Shown in pieces: positions 19,901-29,345 of a stretch of 64,000 nt of DNA. The notes under the pieces are model-generated. The model did not search any database, was not told the DNA's origin, and saw only the letters and a program-made list of their open reading frames with translations. The DNA comes from Zeus faber (Eukaryota > Chordata > Actinopteri > Zeiformes > Zeidae), in NCBI GenBank assembly GCA_960531495.1, contig OY482846.1, positions 14,519,743 through 14,583,742 of the forward strand. The letters run 5' to 3'. The position numbers were made by a program, and so were the translations under genes. Numbering within the stretch: position 1 is the stretch's first letter; each line of letters begins with the position of its first letter.

Positions 19901-21884
19901 AAGACGCCTGTGAAGCCTGTAGATCTGTGGAAAAAATAAATAACACCACCTCTGGATCTGTGAGAAACAATCCAAATCATTTTAGCAAATGATGTAATCC
20001 ACTGTACTTTAAATGGTCTTTCTTTCTGTAGACATGAGAATTTGCAAGTGCCACCAAGGCTGCAGGGCAGACGGTCTTTTCCATTGCCCTGGCTGCCATG
20101 TCACAATAATCAGGGAGGATGATGTGTGCAGGCATCTGCAATCCTATAATGGGGCAGCACCTCTGCCTGTGGTAACGTCCAGCCACACTGCAGCACCTGC
20201 CTGTGGTAACGTCATGCCACACTGCAGCACCTGCCTGTGGTAACATCCAGCCCTCATCTCATGTAGGGATCAAGACAACAAAAGGAAGTAGAAGAACAGC
20301 TGCTTGAAGCACATGATGAAGAACTGAGTTGATGGGAATTTTTAATAATCAATAATCATTTATATATATATATATATATTACAGTATACATAGTCTTCAT
20401 ATATTAATAATTTGATTTCTTATATAGTTTTCATATATTTTATATTGTGAACCATTCACTCATACATGTTAATAAATTAATGATATCAATACATGGATAT
20501 TTGTTTTTGCACATCAATAATTATTTTAATAACTAATATTGATATATTTGAATAATTGTATTATATATTACAGGAGATGGTCTTCATATATTTATAATTT
20601 GTTTTCTAATATATGGTTTTTATATAATTATATTTTGTGCACTGACCTGGAAAAGGAAGATAGAATACATCCTCCGACCAGTCGGGCAATGGCGCACAGA
20701 ACTAGGGGCCTCAGGGTGGAGGTACCTCAGGAGAGAGCACGGGTCTGCAGCTGGACCCTTCGGTAGCTCCGTGAAGTAACATGCTGCAAGTGTTCTTTGT
20801 TCGGATGGTTTGTTTGTTTGTTTGAAATAACCGTAAGAATCCCCATTTGTACTAGAAACTCCGACCTCGGTGCTGGAATAAAGGCAGAGTAAACCATCCG
20901 TGGTATTGATACGTATGTACTAAACAGGTTGTGTTACGTACTGGTCCAGTACATAGAATGCCATGTTAGGACCGCTCTCCAGTCCCGGTGCTCTCCCCAT
21001 CGCCTGCGGATCGCCTTCGCCTTCTCCGCCTCCTCCATTAACGCGTTTTCTCTCTCGCCGAATAGAGTTTCCACGCCACTTCGGTTGTTCCGCCGTTTTT
21101 CCGCTACTTCTTGCGCAATGGGTGACGCACTTCCTGCCGTAAATTGATCATTTTTCCGGGAGTTCGTACCCAGGCTTATAGGGAACCAATCTACTAAAAG
21201 CCGATGGTGTCGTTATTCTACAGTCGTTACACTGTGCACCCAACATTAACTTCATGATGATAAGTCAAAGCAAAAAAAGTAGTCTATTGTTCCTTTAAAT
21301 AAATTGAATATGAATGATCCATTTATTAAAATAACGCCACAAGATTTATTTTCAACATAAAGCAAGCTTATTTCCATAGAATACCTGCGGCGATGTTCTC
21401 TGTCTGGTTGGAGGAGCTTGTTCTCAGATAAATGTAGGACTTGTATTTCTCCTGTTCGATCGCCTGAGTGTCGATGGTCACAGCCTTGCCCAAGGCCACC
21501 ACCTCGTAGGTGATAAAAACGCAGCCGCTGAAGGGAGAGGTCACGAGTTCCACATTAAAACGACTCCAAATTAACAAATATAACACAGCGACCGCGCATG
21601 TATCCGGCTACTTTACAACCGAGGAAGACTATACTCACCCAAAGACCACTGCACCGGTCACTTTAGCAATCTTCTCTATATATATGCAGAGAAATGAAAT
21701 CATCTGTATTAGAATATTCTAAATATTTACATGCAGGAAGTGCACAAAACACTAATTTGTCCCTTGTAGCCGAACCCATGCCACAGAACTTACTTATATC
21801 CTTCCACTGGAGCGGTCGCTTCACCCCTGAACCCGTCGTGCTGAGCTTCCGACAGCGGATCATACGCAGCGCTGCCGCAGACAT
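6724..21884 (-). CDS. serac1: SERAC1, serine active site-containing protein 1 (complete coding sequence in 16 exons)
   Basis: Coding exons, minus strand: 21884-21794, 21675-21639, 21527-21385, 18074-17985, 15783-15652, 15582-15461, 15357-15229, 15100-14987, 13910-13748, 13655-13505, 13416-13281, 13159-13059, 8558-8461, 8347-8165, 7099-6956, 6860-6724. They sum to 1971 nt (656 residues plus stop), phase agrees throughout; human SERAC1 has 654. Seen: an N-terminal membrane-segment candidate ([20 protein letters not shown]), a helical-repeat middle ([15 protein letters not shown]), then an alpha/beta-hydrolase with [15 protein letters not shown], nucleophile motif VAHSMGG, YSVPHHG and [13 protein letters not shown] at the end. 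Known: SERAC1 acts at the mitochondria-ER contact in phosphatidylglycerol remodelling and cholesterol trafficking. Odd: one GC-AG intron, a 37-nt exon and a (TG)n acceptor. A 5' UTR acceptor lies at 21893-21892. Confidence 0.95.
7197..8036 (+). mobile_element. Tigger/pogo-like DNA transposon, internally deleted, with TA target duplication
   Basis: Terminal inverted repeats CAGTGGTACCTTGAGTTACG and CGTAAGTCAAGGTACCACTG bound 840 bases and are flanked by TA on both sides. Inside, from 7492, is a transposase start [20 protein letters not shown] with the [13 protein letters not shown] helix of Tigger/CENPB-type DNA-binding domains. The frame fails at about 7618 and the DDE domain is absent. It sits in serac1 between the exons at 7099-6956 and 8347-8165. 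Confidence 0.85.
8635..8816 (+). mobile_element. Tc1-like element, 5' fragment (family B)
   Basis: Starts with the end ACCAATCAGCCACATTAAAT of an abundant fish Tc1-like family. It runs to the transposase start ([32 protein letters not shown]), where similarity stops abruptly at about 8816. The matching 3' part, in the same orientation, lies at about 12353-12910, suggesting one copy split by later insertions. Confidence 0.65.
8813..9828 (-). mobile_element. hAT-type element remnant with BED-finger transposase start and 65-bp inverted ends
   Basis: Inverted arms at about 8813-8878 and 9763-9828 share ACCGGTAGCAGCTGCTTCCTC at about 80% overall identity. Between them, on the minus strand, is a protein-like stretch (9660 to 9545): [20 protein letters not shown] followed by FAFEEK. 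This matches the start of BED zinc-finger hAT transposases. The catalytic domain is missing. The part at 9140-9230 is similar to the non-autonomous element at 14091-14773, suggesting a shared family. It apparently interrupts the Tc1-like fragment ending at 8816. Confidence 0.6.
9829..11235. other. AT-rich intronic sequence of serac1
   Basis: No gene recognised. Mostly AT-rich. A short GC-richer stretch at about 11090-11150 (CAGGTACTCCCCCCCTTAAC) resembles the end of a Tigger-like element but has no partner end nearby. Confidence 0.4.
11236..12352 (-). mobile_element. Tc1-like transposon (family A) with inactivated transposase
   Basis: One end, CAGACGTGGACAAATTTGTT, follows a TA at 11234-11235. 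A minus-strand transposase runs from about 12351 to 11436, broken by at least one stop. It shows a helix-turn-helix N-terminus ([19 protein letters not shown]), [11 protein letters not shown] with the first catalytic Asp, [18 protein letters not shown] with the second Asp, and [11 protein letters not shown] where the third acidic residue expected in NPIEHLW is Lys. The other end is lost where the element meets a second Tc1-like fragment at 12353. The Lys substitution and stop make it inactive. Confidence 0.85.
12353..12910 (+). mobile_element. Tc1-like element, 3' fragment (family B)
   Basis: Plus-strand transposase remnants: [17 protein letters not shown], then QWK-like/[10 protein letters not shown]-like nucleotide sequence at about 12600-12650, then [20 protein letters not shown] and [13 protein letters not shown]. 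It ends in the inverted end ATGTTGTGGCTGATCGGTGT. There are several stops and deletions. It is the same family and orientation as the fragment at 8635-8816 and is probably the other half of that copy. Confidence 0.75.
13911..13964. repeat. (CA)25 microsatellite forming a serac1 3' splice site
   Basis: Uninterrupted CA run. On the gene strand it reads (TG)n-TCAG immediately before the 163-nt exon at 13910-13748, so the dinucleotide repeat is the whole visible tract upstream of the acceptor. Confidence 0.9.
14091..14773. mobile_element. Non-autonomous hAT element with 8-bp target duplication
   Basis: Ends TAGGCTTGGGC and GCCCAAGCCTA (the last three bases of the inner match are looser) are inverted repeats. 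They are flanked by GTCGATAG on the left (14083-14090) and GTCGATAA on the right (14774-14781), an 8-bp duplication with one mismatch. There is no transposase. The stretch at about 14222-14310 resembles the hAT remnant at 9140-9230. It lies within a serac1 intron. Confidence 0.8.
15784..17984. other. serac1 intron with short MITE-like pieces
   Basis: Includes poly-A and AT-rich repeats at 16495-16620 with an inverted pair (TAAGCCATATTTATGA in both orientations). A roughly 100-bp MITE-like unit at 17325-17425 is bounded by GCTGCGTTC and GAACGCAGC. No coding exon of serac1 is left over here: joining the exons at 18074-17985 and 15783-15652 directly keeps the frame and the length. Confidence 0.6.
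18177..18938. mobile_element. Non-autonomous hAT element with perfect 8-bp target duplication
   Basis: Ends TAAGGATGTTAAC and CATCCCTA are inverted (one mismatch). They are flanked on both sides by GTTTGTAG (18169-18176 and 18939-18946). Subterminal regions carry repeated ATTAATC/CGATTAA motifs in opposite orientation, typical of fish hAT MITEs. The 762-bp interior has no coding capacity. It inserted 95 bases upstream (in the serac1 direction) of the exon at 18074-17985. Confidence 0.85.
19148..19200 (-). repeat. Teleost LINE/SINE conserved 3' tail, reverse copy
   Basis: Minus-strand match to the same tail as at 2511 and 3395 (plus strand TTAGCAGATGCTTTTGTCCA then AAGCGACTTGCA). Confidence 0.6.
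19700..19925. mobile_element. Partial copy of the TTAA-type element
   Basis: Shares with 43740-43905 the blocks GAGCCAATGG-GTTTGAG, TTTACTCCGT, GTTTCTGAACAAAT and AATAAGCAATCCAGTTGCTG, then ACTCATATTAGATCTA. Neither terminal repeat is present. Confidence 0.7.
20155..20257. repeat. Minisatellite, about three copies of a 35-bp unit
   Basis: The unit CAGCACCTGCCTGTGGTAAC plus GTCCAGCCACACTG is repeated three times with few changes. It is GC-rich inside an AT-rich intron. Confidence 0.8.
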
Positions 21885-23280
21885 CCTCCACCTGAAACGA
21901 CAGTGGTTATAAACAACAACAGATTTGATATGTTTGGCACATTTCAAACCCACGCGCAAATAGTAACAATAAAGGAAAGGCTAAATGCATTTTATTAAAA
22001 AAAAAAAACCCCTCAATTTCACTTTTAGTTCCCCAATTCAGACCCAGACATTGAAGGTCATTCCTCAAATCATTGCACAACAAAATTTTTTCCGTCATTA
22101 TTTCTCTGAATATGCTGTTCTTGGATTTTGAATCTTAGTAGTTTCAAAAAAAAACAGTGACTTATTCTGCAAGTGTCCTGGTTTACGTCTGAAAGCGACA
22201 TTCCGTATCTACCAGCTTCTGTAACACCCCCTCTCATTGGCTAGCATATTACCGTAATACCACGACAGCTACCACAATGTATAACAATTATTTTATGTGT
22301 TCAATAGGAAGCATTTTCGCCCGGCCAATAAAGAATAAATGTCAACGAGTTGGTAAAACAGTAAACAAGCTGTGAAGAATAGACCACAACCATAGTGGGG
22401 ACACTGCAAATTGGAGATTAATCCTCATTCTGATTTATCAATAAAAACCAAAAGTAGCGCCCGTGCCATCTTAACGCGGAGCCCTCCATCTATCTAAAAC
22501 GTGAACAAGACAGCCCTATTATTAAGAGGTCGTTTGGACCGGCGATGGCTTTTAACCAACACCGAACGAACATGGTTAACAGTGACGTTACCTCGTGTGT
22601 GTTGCTGTTGTTGTTGATTATTATTAGTAGTATTTATTATAGAGCGCTGTGAGGAACTAACTGTACGATCCCCTCTCCTGTCCTTCGGCAGCTGGTCGCA
22701 TATCAACACCGGTCTCACAATTCATACGTCATCAACGCTGCGTTCCTTTGGAGAGTGAAAGTCGGCAATTCCCATGCTGTATTTCCCCCCGCCCATTCAA
22801 ATGGGCATCCACAGCGAGTGTGTGTGATTGTTTACGCTTGTGTAGTCTACAAGCTACAAAACGTTATGTTAAAATATCAGAAAAATACTAGGAGTAGCGG
22901 TAGGAGTAGGAGTAATAATTGTGCTACATTAGTTAAGAGCGAATGCGTTGCCGTTCCTTTGCGCGAGACTAGAGTTTCGAAGTTCCGATTTTATATTAAC
23001 ACAGCATGTGCTTCAATTAATTGAAGCCGGAACTCGGAAAATCCGAATACAAGATTTAAATTGGAATTCCAAGTCGAGTTTCGGGGCAAATCGCTCGGGT
23101 CGGAGTTTGCCGATCAGGTTGTTTTTTTTAAACAGTAACTTCGATCTAAGATGCTCTGTAGTTTTGGCTCAAGTGTAGACGCTTTTCTAATCCACAAGCT
23201 TGCCAAACACACATGGGTTTACTCTGATTTGCCGATTTCCGACTTCCATCCGATGCAGCGTATCGCAACAACGCCAATTG

Positions 23281-23281
23281 T

Positions 23282-23364
<83 letters not shown>

Positions 23365-23368
23365 CGTG
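23281..23368. repeat. (GT)n microsatellite of about 85 bases
   Basis: Near-perfect GT repeat with one T interruption near the start and a GTGC variant at the right end. Confidence 0.95.
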
Positions 23369-23748
23369 CGTGCGTATGTACGTGGTGTGAAACTATCATT
23401 AGGTCTACTCATATTATGAGTACACTAAATGATAGTCCAACTATCATTCCACACACATTGACATTACACAGACATTCCATTCATATATGATATGAATGGA
23501 AGTCAATTCCACACTTAACATAGCCACCAAGTTAAATTTCAGTAAAACCTCACTCATGTGCATTGGACATACTTTTTATTTTCCTTATTTATTAAATTAT
23601 GAGCAGAGTCCGCTGAATGCCAGATCATACAACTCACTCAGTGACTCTCCCTCACACTCACCTGTATAAAGTTCATTGCAATGCAGTGTGCAAACAGCTC
23701 AAATGAGTCCTCATGATATTTCGTTTTAAGTATTTAGAAATGAGGAAT

Positions 23749-23752
23749 TGCG

Positions 23753-23797
<45 letters not shown>

Positions 23798-23810
23798 ACA
23801 CACACACACA
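23749..23810. repeat. Compound (CG)n(CA)n microsatellite
   Basis: A short GC run passes into CA repeats with one CATACA interruption. Alternating purine-pyrimidine throughout. Confidence 0.9.
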
Positions 23811-24372
23811 TTTTGTTGGTCTTTGCATGAGCACACACACTCAGATCCGCTCTTCATAGTACAGATCTGTCAGGATAAAAAGCGGGAGATGGGTGCAATC
23901 TTATTTTAGCACATAGATGCCCGGAGTGCATCCAATCAAAGGCTCTGTACAAGCATACATGGCATGTTTGTATGTACATCATTTGTTAAAAAAGTCAAAT
24001 AAAAGGATGGTTGTAGTGTCACCCTTTTTTCAGTTTTCTAAAAAGGTTAATTATTAACATTTTGTCGTCAGTATTGAGCAAGTATGGCCATAACATACCA
24101 TATACATGGAAAACAAAAAAATGCTAAAGCAGTTGATCATTCAGATACAATTCTTCTGTTAACATGATGACATTTCTGCGCTTGATGTCAGTGAGCACAG
24201 CATTTATATAATCTTTACTACCACTTTATTTTCCACATATAGCCCTATTTTGGAACATATATAAATACAAGCTATAAGTTGTCAGTCACCCCCCTCCACT
24301 TGATTTAATATTCCAATGTTAGTTATGAGTCCCTCAGCCATCCATCGCCATACAGTTCTTCTCTGTTTCCTT

Positions 24373-26447
24373 TCAGGTGCATGTCTCCTGATAAGCTCTT
24401 ATGATGCTTTCGTATGCTGGAGGTGGAGTCTGTGCAGCGTGGAACCCCCTCAGACTGCTATTCCCCCAGAAAGACTCGGGCCTGGGCGGCGAGCCTGCCG
24501 GCAGGGGCGCCTTGTGAGCCGACCCGGTCAGGGTGGGGGTGCGGGGCAGCGTGGTCTGGCTCCCTTCCTCGGCCTCCCTGGCGATCTGGCTGCACTGGAG
24601 CAGTGGGTGGAAGGTGGAGGCCCTGAAGCTGGACTTACGGCCGGGCGGGTCGGCCTGGTCTGGGTACGAGGCATGCTGGCGGTGGAAGCTGAAGGCGGCG
24701 CTGACCAAGCTGTTGTTGCTGCGCCGGTCATAGCTGCTGTTGCGGCTGAAGCCCGGGCGAGTCCGGCAGGAGGAGTGCGACTGGCGAGCAGTGCGGCGGG
24801 TGATGCTAACGGAGCCCGCCCGCCGTCGGGACATCCAGGTCAGCAGCACGTAGACCAGGGCCCCCAAGATGATTCCCACCGCCATGGACACACAGAAGGC
24901 TATGATCAGGGAGACTATGGAGGGACAAAACACATCAATAAATGTTAATAACCACCGAGAGTGGTTGGTGTGTCATCCTTAACAATATACCTTATACATT
25001 TTGTTATTATTATTTGCTGAGCTCCATTCAAGGCTGGATACCATACATTTTGTTGTGGTACATCTTTGTCTACGAGTATTGTCCTTACCAAACCCAAATT
25101 AACTAATTTACCTAACATGGGCCTGTGAGACTGGTAGGATTTACCGACTCCAGTGGTGTCATCCACTGGATACTCCCATATACAGGTTACTCCCATGTAT
25201 CAGGAAGAGACTTACTATGGTATAGGACGCTGAGTTCTACTGATAAAACTACTATAAATACAAATCATAATGTCTGCCAGACGCCTGAAAGTCAAATGTG
25301 AATATAACAAGTGGCTATAAAAACACAAAGCTTTAGTAGACCAATTGAAGGACTTGAAAGATTGGCACAGAGACCAACTAATTCTGACTGTCTAACCCTT
25401 ATAAAATCCATATTAGAATTATGGGTAAACCAAGAGATGGTAGTTTCCGTCCAGGTGCCAAGTTATCCTGTTGAGCTTCTATAATCTCTTCCACGATTGG
25501 GGTAAAATGAGCTCATTAAGGACAGCAATCTACATGTTTTGGCATAAATAAATTGCCTCCATTCCAAGGAACTGGTTTTCTCATCAACTTCTGCAGCAGG
25601 AAGAAGGATTTTAATTAAAATCCAGCACGTCGCCAAGCCCACAGAAAACCCGAAATTGTAATTCCAGCATTTCCAGTAGCGTACATGCTCCCAGATGGCA
25701 CCTCATAACAATATGATCGCCTCTCCTCGTCTCGTAACACGGAAAGACTGAAGATTCAATCTCATCCCCGAAAAAAAATAGGGACTGACCTTTTGTCTCC
25801 CCGGCTTGAGAGAAAAGAGAGAATGCAACGGGTAAGACAAATCCGACTGGACATACGCCAGGGAAAACAAATCAATTTCCCGTCAATAGAGCGAAGTGTC
25901 TCCACGACTTTGCATTGTATTTATTAAAAAAAATGTTTTTTCCTGTTTTTCACTTGCCTGAGTTAAGCAAAGGGGATAAAAAAAACAGACATTGGTTAAG
26001 AAAATCATCTGGAAATGCCATCGGTGCAAAAGTGAAGGAGGGAAATAGAATTCAAACATTTTTTGACTTAGCAAGTCATAATTATGAGATACTAAGTCAA
26101 AATTGTGTCTTATTAAGCTGTAATTATGAGATACTCCTTGGATTATTTATTTATTCATTTATTTATTTGTGTATTTATTTATTTATTTATTTATTTATGT
26201 ATTTTTATATGTATTTTTTTAATTTCCCAGATTTTCTTTTTGTCCCTGGCGGAAATGAGCCTCCATGCAAAAAACATAGGTTAATAGAACCCCAGATTCC
26301 TAAGAAAATAGCATCGGTAATTAAAGAGGCCGCATCAAGAAGGTCTTAAAGGGACAGTTTGTAAAATAAAATACAAGAAAAGAACAACTCACCAACATCA
26401 AATGACTGAAGTATTTCCAGAAAGACATTAGTGTTGTTTTCAGCCAT
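24373..26447 (-). CDS. myct1: MYCT1, myc target protein 1 (complete, two coding exons)
   Basis: Coding exons 26447-26393 (55 nt) and 24914-24373 (542 nt) join in phase and give 198 residues. Seen: a short N-terminus MAENNTNVFLEILQSFDV, one membrane segment (LIIAFCVSMAVGIILGALVY), a basic stop-transfer stretch WMSRRRAG, conserved FSRNSSYDRRSNNSL and KSSFRASTFHPLLQCS blocks, and the C-terminal TPPPAYESIIRAYQETCT with a PPAY (WW-binding type) motif. Known: MYCT1 is a small single-pass protein, a MYC-responsive gene with endothelial expression in mammals. The longer human N-terminal form starts upstream; the fish start equals the shorter form. It lies head to head with syne1, as in human 6q25. 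Teleosts may have two paralogues and I cannot say which this is. Confidence 0.93.
24915..26392. other. myct1 intron
   Basis: No second gene seen. Contains a (TTTA)n-rich tract at about 26150-26225 and a short duplicated AATTATGAGATACT motif at 26080-26135. Confidence 0.6.
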
Positions 26448-26521
26448 GACTTTCTCCACTCTGTCAGAGGGAAAGAGAGATTTCTATAGTCAGTTTATAC
26501 TCTTTTCCTGCCTTCACGTGT

Positions 26522-26632
26522 TTGTCTCTCTCCCTCTCTCTCACTTTCCCTCTTTCCCCCCCCTTCTCCCTTTCTCTCTCTCTCTCTCTCTCTCTCTCCC
26601 TCTCTCTTTCTCTCTCGCTCTCGCTCGCTCTC
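26522..26632. repeat. (CT)n low-complexity tract
   Basis: Imperfect CT/CCT repeats; on the myct1 strand a GA-rich tract about 75-185 bases upstream of the start codon. Confidence 0.85.
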
Positions 26633-27718
26633 CCTGTCAGAGGGGCAGACTCAGCCCACAGGATTCCCTCCAAGGCTGCAGCCCTGGCGGCCCGGGTGTT
26701 TGTGGAAGCGGAAAACTCCGCTGTCACATTTCCTGCCTTTCTGCTTGAAATTAGCAGCAGGAGCGGCTTATCTGCCTGGGACAGGGATCCTGGGGGAGGA
26801 GGAGGAGGGGGCGGGGGGGTGTTGCTGTAATCACTTCCTCTCCCATCATTTCCTTCAAGTTGATTAATGTGAAACAGTAACACCCCCCCATGCCCCCCAA
26901 AACCCGACCCTATCACCCTTCATTCTCCGGCTCTCGTCACCGGTTCTGGTTCTGCATTGGGTGCTGAAGGCAAAACCCCTGACTATAAATAACTATAAAT
27001 AGCTGAAACCTGTAACCACCGATCCAGTGATATATTCATTTTTCCGAGACATATTTTAAATATGTGGCTGACTGAGCTCGTGCCGATTTCCCAGCGTCTT
27101 TTGTCGGAGAGCTCAGTCTTTCCACGGCGCCTGCCAGGTCAGCGGAGCCTGGATAAGATGTCTGGTCCCTTTTTCGTTTTCGTGGGGTCAGTCCAGTAAA
27201 AACACAGGGCTTTGATAAAGAGAGGAAAGGCTAGCGGCCGTTCTCTAAAATGTGCCACCCACTCCCATCATCCTTCAATTTTGCGAAGCGCCTCCCGCTA
27301 TTCATGACACATCGGGAAACACGGGGGGCCTGAGGCTGGCTACTCGGTGGCACATTCTTGATGCTGCCACCGGTGTCGTTTCTGCACTTCATCCTTTGCT
27401 TTTTCGGCTCAAGCGATGAGTTCAGTGGATGGATATGTGTTGACATTGGACTATTTGTAGCCTCCACACCTTTTTTAAATTTAATTAAATTTTTACTTTG
27501 TAGAGTTGTTGAATTCATCCATTTGCGACAAAAAAAGCGACAAACACCCTTATTTTAACCACACTCCGGACGTCAACACCAAATTAAGACAAATTGATTT
27601 TTCTTGAGTAGATAAACTATATATAACTACATTTAAACCATAAACTGTAGAAGGGCTGGGCCTCAGCTTAAATGTTATGTTACAGACTGATTACAGAGAC
27701 ATTGTTTAAAAGAATGTG

Positions 27719-27719
27719 G

Positions 27720-27771
<52 letters not shown>

Positions 27772-27848
27772 TTGTGTGTGTGTGTGTGCGTGTGTGCGTG
27801 TGTGCGCGTCTGTGTGTGTGTGTGTGTGTGTGGGTGCGTGTGTGTGTA
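27719..27848. repeat. (GT)n microsatellite of about 130 bases
   Basis: GT repeat with a few GTTGT, GCGT and CTGT interruptions. Confidence 0.95.
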
Positions 27849-28474
27849 TTTATAGCTGAAGTAGCCCATGGACACTAAGTGTTGTGAAAGCATGAATATT
27901 GTCAAAATCTTTCTTGAGCTGGAGTTTGATGACAAAAATGACCTTGTGAGCAGGAAAATCAAGGGCAGCCTGCAAACAAGGTTTATTTTTGGCAACTTTT
28001 CATGATGCAAAGCCCCTCCTTCGCAATACTAATACGTAGACTCAAACAAATACGCAGACTCTGCGGTTTTTCTTCCCCCCCTTTGAGCTTCACAACTTCT
28101 TGGCACGGAGCGTAAAGGTAGAGACGAAAAAATGAATCCTAGTCATCAGAATTAGCAGTACTTAATAGGAGGCAATTAAAGGTGATTACAGTAGGACCAC
28201 ATGAGAACAAAAAAAAAGAGTTCAGAATTACTTAGGAAAAATGTCAGAATTCTGACATTATTCTCAGATTTCTGAGAAGATTTATTTTCAGATTTATTTA
28301 TTTCAGAATAATCCCTGAGATCAATATATTTTTTTAATATGGACATATTTTTTATTTTATTTCATGTGGCCTTAATGCTCCTCATTCTTAGGAAGCTCTG
28401 AAAGTTCGGGATGGGAAACTCGACACTGCTATGTCAATGCGTGCTTCACCTTGGCCCATGTGAAGCACATGGTG

Positions 28475-28964
28475 TGTTGGAGCTGGTGTCGAACCACTAT
28501 GACCACTATCACCACTGTGACCTTTCTATGACGTCAGAAGTGCCAAACGTCACTGAACCTTGAAAGGGGTGTGGCTGGTTTGAAGGTTTTGGCGCGGTCC
28601 CGTAGGAGCTATTTATGTGTGAGTATTTAGTTGTTGTTGCTGTTATAATAAGTAGGATTGTTTGATTATTCTAGATGTTCGCTTTACTTAGATTGGATCT
28701 TTAGTAGTATTTTCTTTTGTGAGTTATTTGTTAAGTTTAATTATTTTTTTGTTTAGGGTTAGGGTTAGGGTTTCTTGTTTTATATTGAGTATTTGCGTAA
28801 CTAGTATTTTGTCTGGGCACCTTGGATTATACAGGTAGGTATAACAATACCACGTAGGTAAGAAATGCAGAAACTTTGGATGGACAATGAACTTCTTTTG
28901 CCTGTGTACACCACATGACACATCAGACGCTCTGTGGTTTAAGTTTGATTTTGATTTTTTGACA
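28475..28964 (+). repeat. Candidate BEL 5' LTR
   Basis: Begins TG and ends CA, contains a TATTTATGTGTGAG TATA-like region at about 28611 and three and a half TTAGGG units at about 28753-28773. The boundary rests on the TG/CA ends and distance to gag only. Confidence 0.45.
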
Positions 28965-29345
28965 AATGGCCACGACATGAAGTAAAAAAACAGCCATCGG
29001 ACTCAAAGGAAGCACCCCTCATCACTGGACAGGTTGGATCCTCCTGGATTTTGAATGGATAATCAGCGCGGATCGTTATATTCATCACCCTTTGGAATCA
29101 ACACAAGCGGAAAAACTGCTTCTGGCACGAGTCAACAAAGCGCTCAGCCTCCTCATAAGAAACTGGTGTGTGATACGACTGCAAAAGCTGGAAAATGGCC
29201 AAACGTGTGGAGTTTAAAAGTCAGTATTTCACAACAATGTACAAGTTTCATGAAGAGGTCAGGACGGCGTTGGATTGTTGCACGTTATCATTCAGCAATA
29301 CTTTTACACAAAGTCGGCTTTCATTCCTAAAAAAATAAAATAAAA

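Larger units (their letters stand above)
18947..21384. other. serac1 intron with repeat fragments
   Basis: Holds a reverse-orientation LINE/SINE tail at about 19148-19200 and a partial copy of the TTAA-type element (19700-19925; shares AATAAGCAATCCAGTTGCTG with 43856-43880). A minisatellite lies at 20155-20257, AT-rich repeats at 20340-20640 and an unassigned CpG-rich coding-like stretch at about 20960-21150. Confidence 0.6.
21892..24372. other. serac1 5' flank and serac1-myct1 intergenic region
   Basis: A possible noncoding first exon of serac1 ends at the donor-like AG|GTAACG (minus strand, GT at 22591-22590), with a TATAATAAATA motif upstream on that strand; this is only a guess. MITE-like sequence with a TGCGTTCC end lies at 22735-23130. 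Microsatellites are at 23281-23368 and 23749-23810. The stretch from 23880 to 24372 should hold the myct1 3' UTR. Confidence 0.4.
26448..28474. other. myct1 5' flank
   Basis: A (CT)n-rich block lies at 26520-26640, immediately upstream of the myct1 ATG on its strand. A (GT)n tract is at 27719-27848. No exon recognised. The myct1 promoter is expected here but was not located. Confidence 0.5.

Noticed and set aside
20155-20257. CRISPR-like repeat array
   Set aside because: Head-to-tail minisatellite without spacers, in a vertebrate intron.
23146-23490. Poly (HT) and (CV) open frames, also at 13698, 27672, 40356, 51332, 52176, 55764 and 56255
   Set aside because: They are translations of CA/GT microsatellites, not genes.
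24316-24948. 210-codon plus-strand open frame
   Set aside because: It is antisense to the myct1 second coding exon, whose minus-strand protein is clearly conserved.
28753-28773. Interstitial telomere
   Set aside because: Only three and a half TTAGGG units, inside an LTR-like region; too short to call a telomeric site.
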